DNA of 64,000 nt, from NCBI GenBank assembly GCA_019115785.1, contig DXCX01000033.1:1-64000 (forward strand), in the 5' to 3' direction. Position numbers and translations under genes: made by a program. The first letter of the stretch is position 1. Each line of letters starts with the position of its first letter. The notes beneath the pieces were generated by a model that saw only the letters and a program-made list of their open reading frames with translations, did no database searches and had not been told where the DNA came from. The stretch comes from Candidatus Intestinimonas merdavium (GTDB lineage: Bacteria > Bacillota > Clostridia > Oscillospirales > Oscillospiraceae). This document shows, in pieces, positions 11,473 to 20,450 of this stretch.

Positions 11473-13401
11473 TCACGCCTCGGTGTGCAAAAGCCAGACA
11501 AAGCCATAGGGACACAGCTCCACATGGCCGAGGTCGTTGAAGTGACCGCCGTAGATCAGCTCCTCAAAGGGGCCGGTCTCCCGACAGGAGGCGGTGAGGA
11601 ACTGACCGCTGAAGTTGAACAGGGCGATGAGCTTGCGGCCGTTGTACCAGCGTCCCACGCCCAGCACGTGAGGGCTGCCGGTGTCAAAGGTCCAGACATC
11701 TGCCCGGGCGTCGAAGGCCGGCTCGGCACACCGCAGCTCCTCCAGCCGGCGCAGGCCCAAAAACTGCTTTCCCTGGCGGGTATCCGGGTCATGGCGCAGC
11801 TCGGCCAGCGCCCATTGAAAGGCCCCTCGATGGAGATACCGGCTGTCCTCCCGCTTTTCCTCGTCCTGGTGGTAGGAGTAGTCGTTGAGCTGTCCCACCT
11901 CGTCGCCGCTGTACAGCACCGGTATGCCGCTTTGTGTGAGCATCCAGGCGTGGAGCATCAGGTCACAGGCGATGGAGCGCTCCAGCTTGATGGGGTCGCG
12001 TTCATAGTCAGCGGCCTCCACCCCGCACAGGGAGGCGGTGGTACCGCACAGTCGGGCGTCCCCTAGCCGTGGGTCGTCGTTGTAGAGCTCGCCGCGGCTG
12101 TCGCTGGAGGGCCAGCGGCCGGTGAAGTAGTCGTTGAGGAATTTCTTGTGTGCCACCTCGTCGGTGCCGAAGTGGGTGTGGAGCCAGGGGTAGTCCAGCC
12201 CCCAGCCGATGTCGTCGTGACAGCGCAGGTAATTGAGGAAGAGAAAATCCCTGGGCAGGGCGGACACGGTATCCAGCTGATGGCGGAGAAGGGAGACGTC
12301 CCCGGTGGCCAGGGTGTGCCAGGTGGTGGCCATGGTGGTCACGTTGTAGAGCATGTGGCACTCAGGCTTGTCCGGGGTACCGAAGTAGGGGACCACCTTG
12401 GATGGCTCCATGACCACCTCGCCCAACAGCAATACGCTGGGGCAGACCACCTCGCAGACCATACGCATCATCCGTACCAGGGTGTGGACCTGGGGCAGGT
12501 TGCGGCAGCTGGTGCCCAGCTCCTTCCAGATGTAGGGGACGGCGTCGAGACGGATGATGTCTATGCCCCGATTGGCCAGGAAGAGGAGGTTTTCGGTCAT
12601 GTCGTTGAAGACCACGGGGTTTGCGTAGTTGAGGTCCCACTGGTAGGGGTAGAAATTGGTCATGACCGCCTGCTGGCAGTCCACCAGCCATGTGAAGCAG
12701 CCGGGCGCGGTGGTGGGAAAGACCTGGGGCACTGTCTTTTCAAAGGCCCGGGGAATATCCCAGCTGTCGTAAAAAAAGTAGCGCTCCCGGTAGTTGGGGA
12801 CACCGGCCCGGGCCTTCCTGGCCCACGGATGGTCCTCGCTGGTGTGGTTCATCACAAAGTCCAGACACAGGCTGATGCCGCTCTGGCGGCAGTCGTCGGC
12901 CAGACGCTCCAGATCCTCCATGGTGCCCAGCTCTGGCTGCACCTTCCGAAAATCGGACACCGCGTATCCGCCGTCGCTGCGGCCCTTTGGACTCTCCAGC
13001 AGGGGCATCAGGTGGAGGTAGTTCACACCGCACTCCTCCAGGTAGGGCAGCTTCTCCCGCACCCCCTCCAGGGTGCCGGCAAAGGCGCCGGTGTAGAGCA
13101 TCATCCCCAGCAGGTCCCGGCGGCGGTACCAGTGGGGGTCGGCCTCCCTGCGCTGGTCCTGGGCACGCAGGTCGGCCTTACGGCCGTCCCAGCTCCGGCG
13201 GAGCATGGAGATGAAGTAGTCAAAGGCGGCCAGGTCTCCATGGTAGAGCTCACAGTAGAGCCACTTGAGCTCGTCATAGTGCCGGGCCAGCCGCCGGTCA
13301 AAGACATCGCAGTCCAGGGCGGCGGGAGAGGCTGGGGAGGCGGACGGCCTTTTAGTCCGGGGGCCGGTGCCGCCTGTGGAACGGATTCGTTTGTTTTTCA
13401 T
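11473..13401 (-). CDS. GH13 amylosucrase-type glycosidase
   Basis: 642 aa; N-terminal helical region then LPYLEECGVNYLHLMPLLESPKGRSDGGYAVSDFRKVQPELGTMEDLERLADDCRQSGISLCLDFVMNHTSEDHPWA; GIDIIRLDAVPYIWKELGT. Confidence 0.87.
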   Translation of the reverse strand: MKNKRIRSTGGTGPRTKRPSASPASPAALDCDVFDRRLARHYDELKWLYCELYHGDLAAFDYFISMLRRSWDGRKADLRAQDQRREADPHWYRRRDLLGMMLYTGAFAGTLEGVREKLPYLEECGVNYLHLMPLLESPKGRSDGGYAVSDFRKVQPELGTMEDLERLADDCRQSGISLCLDFVMNHTSEDHPWARKARAGVPNYRERYFFYDSWDIPRAFEKTVPQVFPTTAPGCFTWLVDCQQAVMTNFYPYQWDLNYANPVVFNDMTENLLFLANRGIDIIRLDAVPYIWKELGTSCRNLPQVHTLVRMMRMVCEVVCPSVLLLGEVVMEPSKVVPYFGTPDKPECHMLYNVTTMATTWHTLATGDVSLLRHQLDTVSALPRDFLFLNYLRCHDDIGWGLDYPWLHTHFGTDEVAHKKFLNDYFTGRWPSSDSRGELYNDDPRLGDARLCGTTASLCGVEAADYERDPIKLERSIACDLMLHAWMLTQSGIPVLYSGDEVGQLNDYSYHQDEEKREDSRYLHRGAFQWALAELRHDPDTRQGKQFLGLRRLEELRCAEPAFDARADVWTFDTGSPHVLGVGRWYNGRKLIALFNFSGQFLTASCRETGPFEELIYGGHFNDLGHVELCPYGFVWLLHTEA

Positions 13402-14351
13402 CGTGCAGCCTCCTTACCGTCTTCCAGCTCCGACAGGGTGGGCATGGCGGGGATGGCGCCGCTGCGGGAGCAGGTTTTGGAGGCCGCCCGGTTGGCAAAG
13501 GCGAGGATCTCCTCCAGCTCCTGGGTGGTGAGATCTTCCAGTGGGCGCACTCCCCGCCGGGTCAGACGGCTGAGAACCGCCCCCAGGAAGGTGTCGCCCG
13601 CGCCGTTGGTGTCGGCCACGGAGGTGGTCACGCCGGACACCAGACCCGACTGTCCCTGCCAGCGGTAGAAGGCGCCGTCGGCGCCCAGGGTAATGAGGAC
13701 CAGGGGAATGCCCTGGTCAGCCAGGCGGCGGCTGCCCTCCTCCGGGTCGCCGGTGCCGGTGATGAGAGGGAGCTCCTCATCGGAGAGCTTGAGGATGTCC
13801 ACCAGGGGCAGGGGGGTGCGCATCCACTCCACGGCCTCCTCCCGGCTGCTCCAGAGGGCCTCCCGGTAGTTGGGGTCATAGCTTACCAGTACGCCGTGGG
13901 ACCGGGCGTGCCGGGCGGCAAAGAGGGTGGCCGAGCGGGCGGGAGCGGCGGTGAGACTCACCGAGCCAAAGTGGAGAATCTTGGTATTCTCCACCAGCCG
14001 GGTATCCACCTCCTCCGGGGTAAGAGCGCTGTCCGCGCCCCGGACGAAGCGGAAGGAGCGCTCTCCGGAGGCGGAGACGGTGACCACCGCCATCGTGGTG
14101 GGGGAGGCGTCGGTCCGCACACCGGATATGTCCACGCTGTTTTCTGAGAGTACATTTGTGAGATAATCGCCGAAGCCGTCCCGGCCCACCTTGCCCAGGA
14201 AGGCCGTTTTGCCCCCCAGACGGGCGGCGGCCACCGCTACGTTGGCGGGGGCGCCGCCGGGATTGGCGGCAAGCAAAGGCACATTTTGGGAGGTAGCACC
14301 GGTCTGGGTCAGGTCGATGAGCACCTCTCCGATGGTGGTAATATCCATCAT
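13398..14351 (-). CDS. PfkB-family fructokinase
   Basis: MMDITTIGEVLIDLTQTG...ANPGGAPANVAVAAARLGGKTAFLGKVG...DTNGAGDTFLGAVLSRL. Start moved inward from the ORF track to 14351. Confidence 0.9.
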   Translation of the reverse strand: MMDITTIGEVLIDLTQTGATSQNVPLLAANPGGAPANVAVAAARLGGKTAFLGKVGRDGFGDYLTNVLSENSVDISGVRTDASPTTMAVVTVSASGERSFRFVRGADSALTPEEVDTRLVENTKILHFGSVSLTAAPARSATLFAARHARSHGVLVSYDPNYREALWSSREEAVEWMRTPLPLVDILKLSDEELPLITGTGDPEEGSRRLADQGIPLVLITLGADGAFYRWQGQSGLVSGVTTSVADTNGAGDTFLGAVLSRLTRRGVRPLEDLTTQELEEILAFANRAASKTCSRSGAIPAMPTLSELEDGKEAAR

Positions 14352-14382
14352 GGCGTAACCGCTTCCTTTCTCTGCGCAAAAA

Positions 14383-15708
14383 TCATATGGTGCAGATCTG
14401 CTCCAGAGGGCCGTCCAGCTGGGTCCCCAGGCCGTAGACCACATGGCTGAGCACATACTCGCCCTCGTTGATAAAGAGCTCGATCAGATTCGGGTCAATA
14501 AAGATGTCCAGCCGGCAGCACGCCCCGGTCAGCCGGGGACTTCGGGCGATGAGGCGGCGGCCCTGGAGTCCGGCGAAGACGGCGCTCCGGTCCCCCTCGA
14601 TCCGGCCGTCCCGCAGACGGACCTGGTAACCGCCCAGGTCCAGGCAGTCCCCCTCACGCAGAGTGGCCCGGAGCCGGACGGGTTTATGTTCCGCCAGGGG
14701 GGAGAGGTCAGATACCGGACGGGTGAAGGCGGCGGATACATCGGGGTGGACCGGGAAGCACACACGGCCCTCCCGGAGCTGCACCACCCTGGGCAGGCAC
14801 ATCATGCCATTCCATGGCCCACGGCCGTCCGGCGCCTCCGGCACGGGCTGGGGCATGCGCATCCATGCCACCACCACCCGGCGGCCCTCACGGTCCAGGG
14901 TGCTCTGGGGGGCGTAGAGGTCCAGGCCATGGTCCAGGAAGGCGAGGGGGTCTCTCAGCGTCATCCGACAGGTCTCCGGGTCAAAGTCGGCCCGGGCGTA
15001 CATGGCCTGGTCGGCGTAGGAGAGGCCGTCGTCCGTGATCCCCATGGGGGAGCCCAGGAAGAGATAGCCGTCGTCCAGCCGGGCCAGGTCGGGACACTCC
15101 AGGACCCTGCCCAGCTCCCGGGAGGCGTACTGGTTGGCATAGGTCCAGGAGAGTCCGTCGTCGCTGCGGAAGAAGAGGACCCGCCCGGTGCCGCCGCGGG
15201 TACTCCCCAGGACCATATAGTAGTGGTCTCCCTCCCTCCACACCTTGGGATCCCGGGTGTCCTTTCGGTCCCCCAGGGCCGGATCGGTGAGCACGGGAAT
15301 GATCTGCCGCTTGTCCTCCCAGTTGTCAAAGTGCCGGCCGTCCCGGGAGATGAGCATGGCCTGGGAGGTCTCATACCGGTCCCCTTCTGCCAGATGGATG
15401 TCCTCCGCCGAGGGCTGTTCATACTTGACCGCCGAGTAATAAAGGTGCATCCGGCCGTCGATCTCCAGAGCGCTGCCGGAGAAGATCCCGTTTCGGTCAT
15501 AGTCCTTGGTGGGAAAGAGGGCCACGCCCAGGTGCTCCCAGTGAACCAGGTCCCGGCTTACCGCGTGGCCCCAGTGCATGGTGCCCCAGCGGGGGGCATA
15601 GGGGAAATGCTGATAGAAGAGGTGGTATTCTCCTTGATAGTAGATAAAGCCGTTGGGATCGTTGCTCCAGTTTCCCGGCGCTTTTAGATGTACACAGTCC
15701 TTCAACAC
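14383..15708 (-). CDS. GH32 beta-fructofuranosidase/sucrose-6-phosphate hydrolase
   Basis: HLKAPGNWSNDPNGFIYYQGEYHLFYQHFPYAPRWGTMHWGHAVS; TRDPKVW (RDP motif); ECPDLARL (EC motif). Confidence 0.95.
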   Translation of the reverse strand: MLKDCVHLKAPGNWSNDPNGFIYYQGEYHLFYQHFPYAPRWGTMHWGHAVSRDLVHWEHLGVALFPTKDYDRNGIFSGSALEIDGRMHLYYSAVKYEQPSAEDIHLAEGDRYETSQAMLISRDGRHFDNWEDKRQIIPVLTDPALGDRKDTRDPKVWREGDHYYMVLGSTRGGTGRVLFFRSDDGLSWTYANQYASRELGRVLECPDLARLDDGYLFLGSPMGITDDGLSYADQAMYARADFDPETCRMTLRDPLAFLDHGLDLYAPQSTLDREGRRVVVAWMRMPQPVPEAPDGRGPWNGMMCLPRVVQLREGRVCFPVHPDVSAAFTRPVSDLSPLAEHKPVRLRATLREGDCLDLGGYQVRLRDGRIEGDRSAVFAGLQGRRLIARSPRLTGACCRLDIFIDPNLIELFINEGEYVLSHVVYGLGTQLDGPLEQICTI

Positions 15709-15765
15709 CCGGTTTCCTCCACATTATTTGATAAGCCTTTGGGTCTGTCCTGGCGCTCCCATAAA

Positions 15766-15794
15766 AATCGGGAGCCTCCTCACGAGGCTCCCGA
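15766..15794 (-). terminator. Hairpin between the permease gene and the GH32 gene
   Basis: TCGGGAGCCTC-ctcac-GAGGCTCCCGA. Confidence 0.6.
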
Positions 15795-15887
15795 CAGGAG
15801 GGCCGCGCCGCCGGGACCGTGCCGGCAAGGCGGATGGCCTCCATGCAGACACAGATTGTACCACAAGGGGAGCGCTTTTGATAGCCC

Positions 15888-16748
15888 TTATTTCACCGCG
15901 CCGGACACCACACCGCCGATGATCTGCTTCTGAAGGATCACGTACAGGATCAGGATGGGGATAACACACAGCAGCAGGCCTGCCATAATGGTTCCATAGT
16001 CCGCCGAGTAGGTGCCGTAGAAGCTGTATGTAGACAGAGGCAGGGTGAGCAGCTCCTTATCGGTGAGGACCAGGGAGGGCAGAAGGTAGTCATTCCAGAA
16101 GGCCAGGGAGTTGAGAATGACCATGGTGGAGATGATGGGCTTGAGCAGGGGGAGAACGATCTTGAAGAAGGTCTGTGTGTGGGTACAGCCGTCAATATAG
16201 GCGGCCTCCTCCAAGGCAATGGGAATATTTCCCTTGATAAACCCGTGGAACATGAAGACCGACATAGACATGGAAAAGCCGGTGTGCATAAAGATGAGGG
16301 TGAGGCGGTGGTTGAGCACATTGAGGGTGCCGCCATAGATGCTCACCAGGGGGATCATGATGGCCTGGAAGGGGATGATCATAGAGGCCACCATGAGGGC
16401 AAAGGTGATCTTGGAGATCTTGTTGTTGTGGCGGACGATGTAATAGGCCAGCATGGAGGCCAGAAGGGTCACCAGCAGGGTGGAGCAGACGGTGACGATA
16501 AGGGAGTTTTTAAAGGCGTTGAGGAAGTCCATCTGGGTAAAGGCCTTGACAAAGTTGTCAAAGGACAGGCCTTTGATGGTAAAGAGCCAGGAGAAGGGGC
16601 TCTTGATGATGTCGCGCTTTTCCTTGAGGGAGTTGATGACCACCATGACGAAGGGGAACATGTAGGCGATGAAGATGATGATAAGGCCGGTCATGGCCAG
16701 CGCGTTGGTCATCTTGCGTTTGCTGCCGCCAATGGATGCGTTGTTCAT
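15888..16748 (-). CDS. Carbohydrate ABC transporter permease (MalG/MsmG type)
   Basis: 286 aa; GLIIIFIAYMFPFVMVVINSLKEK; EEAAYIDGCTHTQTFFKIVLPLLKPI (EAA motif). Confidence 0.93.
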   Translation of the reverse strand: MNNASIGGSKRKMTNALAMTGLIIIFIAYMFPFVMVVINSLKEKRDIIKSPFSWLFTIKGLSFDNFVKAFTQMDFLNAFKNSLIVTVCSTLLVTLLASMLAYYIVRHNNKISKITFALMVASMIIPFQAIMIPLVSIYGGTLNVLNHRLTLIFMHTGFSMSMSVFMFHGFIKGNIPIALEEAAYIDGCTHTQTFFKIVLPLLKPIISTMVILNSLAFWNDYLLPSLVLTDKELLTLPLSTYSFYGTYSADYGTIMAGLLLCVIPILILYVILQKQIIGGVVSGAVK

Positions 16749-17620
16749 TATGCCTCGACCTCCTGTCGCTTGGTGAGGTAGACCTGAATCCCGCTGATGA
16801 TGGCCACAATGACGAAGAGGATGAGGGCCTCAGCCTGGCCCACGCCGAACTGGCGGGAGGTGAAGGCCTTTTCATAGACGTGCATAGCGGCCATTTCGGT
16901 GGTGCCGTAGGGGGCGCCGGCGGTCAGGGAGAGGTTGACGTCGTATACCATGAATGCCCGGGACAGGGTAAGGAAGAGGCAGATGGTGATAGAAGACATC
17001 ATGAGGGGGAGGATAATGCTTCTGAGCTTGACCCAGCCGGTGGCGCCGTCGATGCTGGCGGCCTCCATCACATCCTGGTTGAGCCCCATGAAGCCGGCCA
17101 CGTAGATGAGGATCATGTAGCCGGACAGCTGCCACACGGAGACCAGCACCAGGGCGGCAAAGGCCAGGTTGGGGTCGGAGAGCCAGGAGCTCTCAAAAAG
17201 GCTCCAGCCGGTGGCCTCACCGATGCCCACAAAGACCCGGGAGAAGACGAACTGCCAGATATAGCCCAGCACCAGGCCGCCGATGAGGTTGGGCGTGAAG
17301 AAGCCGGCCCGGAAGAAGTTCTGGCCCTTGATGCCGCGGGTGAGCAGATAGGCGATGGCAAAGGCCAGTATGTTGACGATGATGACCACAAAGATCACAT
17401 ATTTAAAGGTGAGCAGTAGGGACGTCCAGAACTGGGTGTCCTTGAGCACACTGGCGAAGTTTTGGAACGCCACAAAATTCTTTACAGCGGACACGCCGTT
17501 CCAGTCCGTCATGGTGAGATAGACGCCGTAAAGAAATGGAATGATGACCACGGCAAAGAAGCAGAACATACCGGGCAGCGCAAAGCCGCAGAAGTCCTTT
17601 CCTCCACTTTTCCCTTTCAT
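16748..17620 (-). CDS. Sugar ABC transporter permease (MalF/MsmF type)
   Basis: 290 aa; FFAVVIIPFLYGVYLTMTDWNG; MEAASIDGATGWVKLRSIILPLM EAA motif; start overlaps the next gene by 1 nt. Confidence 0.93.
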   Translation of the reverse strand: MKGKSGGKDFCGFALPGMFCFFAVVIIPFLYGVYLTMTDWNGVSAVKNFVAFQNFASVLKDTQFWTSLLLTFKYVIFVVIIVNILAFAIAYLLTRGIKGQNFFRAGFFTPNLIGGLVLGYIWQFVFSRVFVGIGEATGWSLFESSWLSDPNLAFAALVLVSVWQLSGYMILIYVAGFMGLNQDVMEAASIDGATGWVKLRSIILPLMMSSITICLFLTLSRAFMVYDVNLSLTAGAPYGTTEMAAMHVYEKAFTSRQFGVGQAEALILFVIVAIISGIQVYLTKRQEVEA

Positions 17621-17632
17621 TTTGTTTCCTCC

Positions 17633-19015
17633 TTATTTCTGTTGTGCCCAGTAGTCCTCGATGGAGGCGATGAGCTCCGCCCGGTCGCTGCGTCCGGCCA
17701 GATATTTCTGCATGGCAGCGCCGAGGATCGACCAGTGGTCGTTGGGCACGATGGCGGAGGCGTTGAACGCGGTCCCATCGTGCACATGGCTATAAATGTC
17801 CCGGCTGAGGGGGTCGGAGGGCTCATAGGGGTTGTTCCGGAAGGGGGGGATGATGTTGCAGGTTTTGACCAGCATCTGCTGCCCGATCTCGCTGTATACG
17901 ATCCAGTTGAGGAATTCCTTGGCGGCGGCCAGCTGCTGCTCGGTGGCCACCACGCCGTCCAGCATGACCTGCTTGGAGGGGGAGGCCTGGATCTGCCAGT
18001 TCACAAAGTCGTCGGGGTCGTTGTTCATGAAGTAGGGCAGGAAGCCGTACTCGTCGTCCTTCTCCGCGTCGGCATCCTCCAGGTTGGGCCAGGCCCAGTT
18101 GCCGTTGAACCAGAAGGCGGTCTTCCCATCCACCAGGTCAATGGCCATCTCGTCGTAGTCGGCGCCCAGAGGGTCGCTCTTGGCTACATTATAGGTGCGG
18201 AGCACATCAAACATATCCAGGAACTGGGACATGCGGTCGTAGCTGGTGAGGTCCAGCTGTCCGCTCTTGAGCAGCTCGATGGCCTCAGCGGCGCCGGCGG
18301 AAGTCCCGTCGTAGGTCTCATAGACATACTGGAGATGATGGGCGCCCAGGGACCAGTCCTCCATGGCCAGGGAGACAGGGCGCTCGATGCCCGCCTCCAC
18401 CAGGCGGTCCAGCAGGGCCGTAAAGTCGTCCAGGGTACGGATGGAGGCGGGGTCAAAGGTCTCGCCCAGGGCCGTCTCGATGACCGCCTTGTTGTAGATC
18501 ATGCCGCGGCCCTCGATGCAGAGGGGGAAGCTGTAGACCTTGCCGTTGACCTCGGTGAGGTAGCCCTCCGCCTCGGCCAGCCAGGGCTCGCTGGACAGAT
18601 CGGCGGCCTTCTCCTCTGCCAGGGCGATGACATCGGTGGTGTCAAGAATGGACATGGTGGGGGGATTGCCGGAGTTGTAGAGGCTGACCACCTTGGTGTA
18701 GGGGGAATCGCCGTCAGTCACGGGCATGACCTCCACGTGGACACCGGATTTCTTCTCAAACTCAGCTCCCATCTCCACCAGGGCGCTCTGGATCTCCGCC
18801 TTGGAGTTGAGCAGGGTGATGCTCGTCCCCTGAAGCGACGGATCGTACGCAAAGGTGTCCACGGAAGTGTCGATGGGTTCCACCTCCTCCACCTCGTTGG
18901 GGTCGTCCGGGTTGCTGGCAAAGCCGAACCGGCACCCAGTGGAGGCTGTCGCGATCAGGGCAGACAGCACCCCTAAGGCGATCAGCCTGGAAAAGATGCT
19001 TTTTTTCATATTCAC
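17633..19015 (-). CDS. Extracellular sugar-binding lipoprotein (ABC importer)
   Basis: 460 aa; signal SALIATASTGCRFG lipobox; family 1 solute-binding pattern NSGNPPTMSILDTTDVIALAEEKAAD...FWFNGNWAW. Confidence 0.92.
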   Translation of the reverse strand: MNMKKSIFSRLIALGVLSALIATASTGCRFGFASNPDDPNEVEEVEPIDTSVDTFAYDPSLQGTSITLLNSKAEIQSALVEMGAEFEKKSGVHVEVMPVTDGDSPYTKVVSLYNSGNPPTMSILDTTDVIALAEEKAADLSSEPWLAEAEGYLTEVNGKVYSFPLCIEGRGMIYNKAVIETALGETFDPASIRTLDDFTALLDRLVEAGIERPVSLAMEDWSLGAHHLQYVYETYDGTSAGAAEAIELLKSGQLDLTSYDRMSQFLDMFDVLRTYNVAKSDPLGADYDEMAIDLVDGKTAFWFNGNWAWPNLEDADAEKDDEYGFLPYFMNNDPDDFVNWQIQASPSKQVMLDGVVATEQQLAAAKEFLNWIVYSEIGQQMLVKTCNIIPPFRNNPYEPSDPLSRDIYSHVHDGTAFNASAIVPNDHWSILGAAMQKYLAGRSDRAELIASIEDYWAQQK

Positions 19016-19049
19016 GCCTCCTGTTTTAAAAGGTCAATAAAACACTGCA

Positions 19050-19065
19050 TGAAACCGGTTACTTT
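19050..19065. promoter_or_regulatory. Candidate LacI-family operator 1
   Basis: TGAAACCGGTTACTTT in the region between the divergent SBP and lacI-family genes; core AACCGGTT is palindromic. Confidence 0.6.
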
Positions 19066-19278
19066 AGCTTTATATTAACATTTTTTTAAAGAATACGTCA
19101 ATCGTTTGTCGTCAAATATCCCAATTTTGTAAATATTGTATGATTTGATTTAGTCTAATTATACACATTTAACAAGAGCCAGGGCGGCTTTTGGTTGTAT
19201 GCCGTCAAATTCTCTGATATAATGATGAAAATTAACCCAATAAGGGGAAAGACCGACAGGGAAACAAGGGGCGCTGTT

Positions 19279-20325
19279 ATGGAAGGGAAGAAAAAAATCA
19301 CATTTGACGACATTGCGCGATACACCAATTTTTCTAAAACCACGATCTCCCGGTACTTCAACAACCCCGACACGCTGGCGCCGGAGAGCCAGCGGATCAT
19401 CTCCGAGGCCCTGGTAAAGCTGGACTACAAGGAGAACAAGGTGGCTCGCATCCTGGCCAACGGCCAGACGGAATTTATCGGGATCATAGTCCCGGAGTTT
19501 TACCACCGTTTTTTTTCCGAGGTGCTCAACCAGATTCTCTCCACCTACGAGACGTACGGCTATAAATTCCTGGTGTTTGTGGGAAACCGCAACGAAGAGA
19601 GTGAGCGCCGGTACATCCAGGAGCTGCTCTCCTATCAGATCGAGGGGATGATTGTCCTTAGCCATACCATTTCGTCGGAGGTGCTCTCCCGGCTCCAGAT
19701 TCCCATTGTGACCATCGAGCGGGAAGACGAGCATGTATGCAGCGTCAACACAGACAACTACACCGGGGGTTACCGGGCCGCGGCGCTGCTGGCGGAGCAC
19801 GGCTGTGACGTGCTCATCCACATCAATTCGCCCACCGATCCGCGCATCCCGGCCTATGGGCGCATCACAGGCTTTCAGGACTGCTGCCGGGAGCGGGGCG
19901 TCATGCACGAGGTCATGTTCCGGGCGGTGGACCGGTCCCATGAGGGGGATCTGGCGATCCTCCGGGAGATCGTCGGCACCCTGGAGCAGACCTACGGGGG
20001 AAAGAAAAAGGGGATTTTCCTCTCCAACGACACCTTGGCCAGTACCCTCCTGAACCTGCTCTTCCGAAAGTACGGGAAGCTTCCTGAGGACTATCTTATC
20101 GTAGGCTTTGACAATTCCCCGGCCTCCCGGGAGGCCATCGTCCCCATCAGCACCGTGGGCCAGCAGGTGGACAGGCTGGCTGCTGAGGCAGTGCGTTTGG
20201 TGGTGGAGCAGATCGACGCCCGTAAGAAGGGCAGGCCCATGCGGGGGAGAAAGCCTGTCCATCTGGTGATCGACCCGGTACTCATCCGGCGGGAGTCCAC
20301 CGAGGGATGTTCCGCGGAGTGCTGA
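19279..20325 (+). CDS. LacI family transcriptional regulator
   Basis: MEGKKKITFDDIARYTNFSKTTISRYFNNPDTLAPESQRIISEALVKLDYKENKVARILANGQTEFIGIIVPEF. Confidence 0.95.
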   Translation: MEGKKKITFDDIARYTNFSKTTISRYFNNPDTLAPESQRIISEALVKLDYKENKVARILANGQTEFIGIIVPEFYHRFFSEVLNQILSTYETYGYKFLVFVGNRNEESERRYIQELLSYQIEGMIVLSHTISSEVLSRLQIPIVTIEREDEHVCSVNTDNYTGGYRAAALLAEHGCDVLIHINSPTDPRIPAYGRITGFQDCCRERGVMHEVMFRAVDRSHEGDLAILREIVGTLEQTYGGKKKGIFLSNDTLASTLLNLLFRKYGKLPEDYLIVGFDNSPASREAIVPISTVGQQVDRLAAEAVRLVVEQIDARKKGRPMRGRKPVHLVIDPVLIRRESTEGCSAEC

Positions 20326-20394
20326 AGGGCCTGTCTCATGTTATGGCCTGGGGCGCGCCGGTATGACTGGAACCGTTCCTGTTTTGAGAAAAAG

Positions 20395-20440
20395 AATACG
20401 CTCTGGATTCTGCTGATTGCAGAGTCCAGAGCGTATTTGT
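20395..20440. terminator. Convergent-gene hairpin terminator
   Basis: AATACGCTCTGGA...TCCAGAGCGTATT followed by TTGTTTTT. Confidence 0.8.
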
Positions 20441-20450
20441 TTTTCCCAGG

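Noticed and set aside
12148-13668. 506-aa plus ORF over amylosucrase/fructokinase
   Set aside because: Antisense artefact; opposite strand encodes intact GH13 and PfkB proteins.
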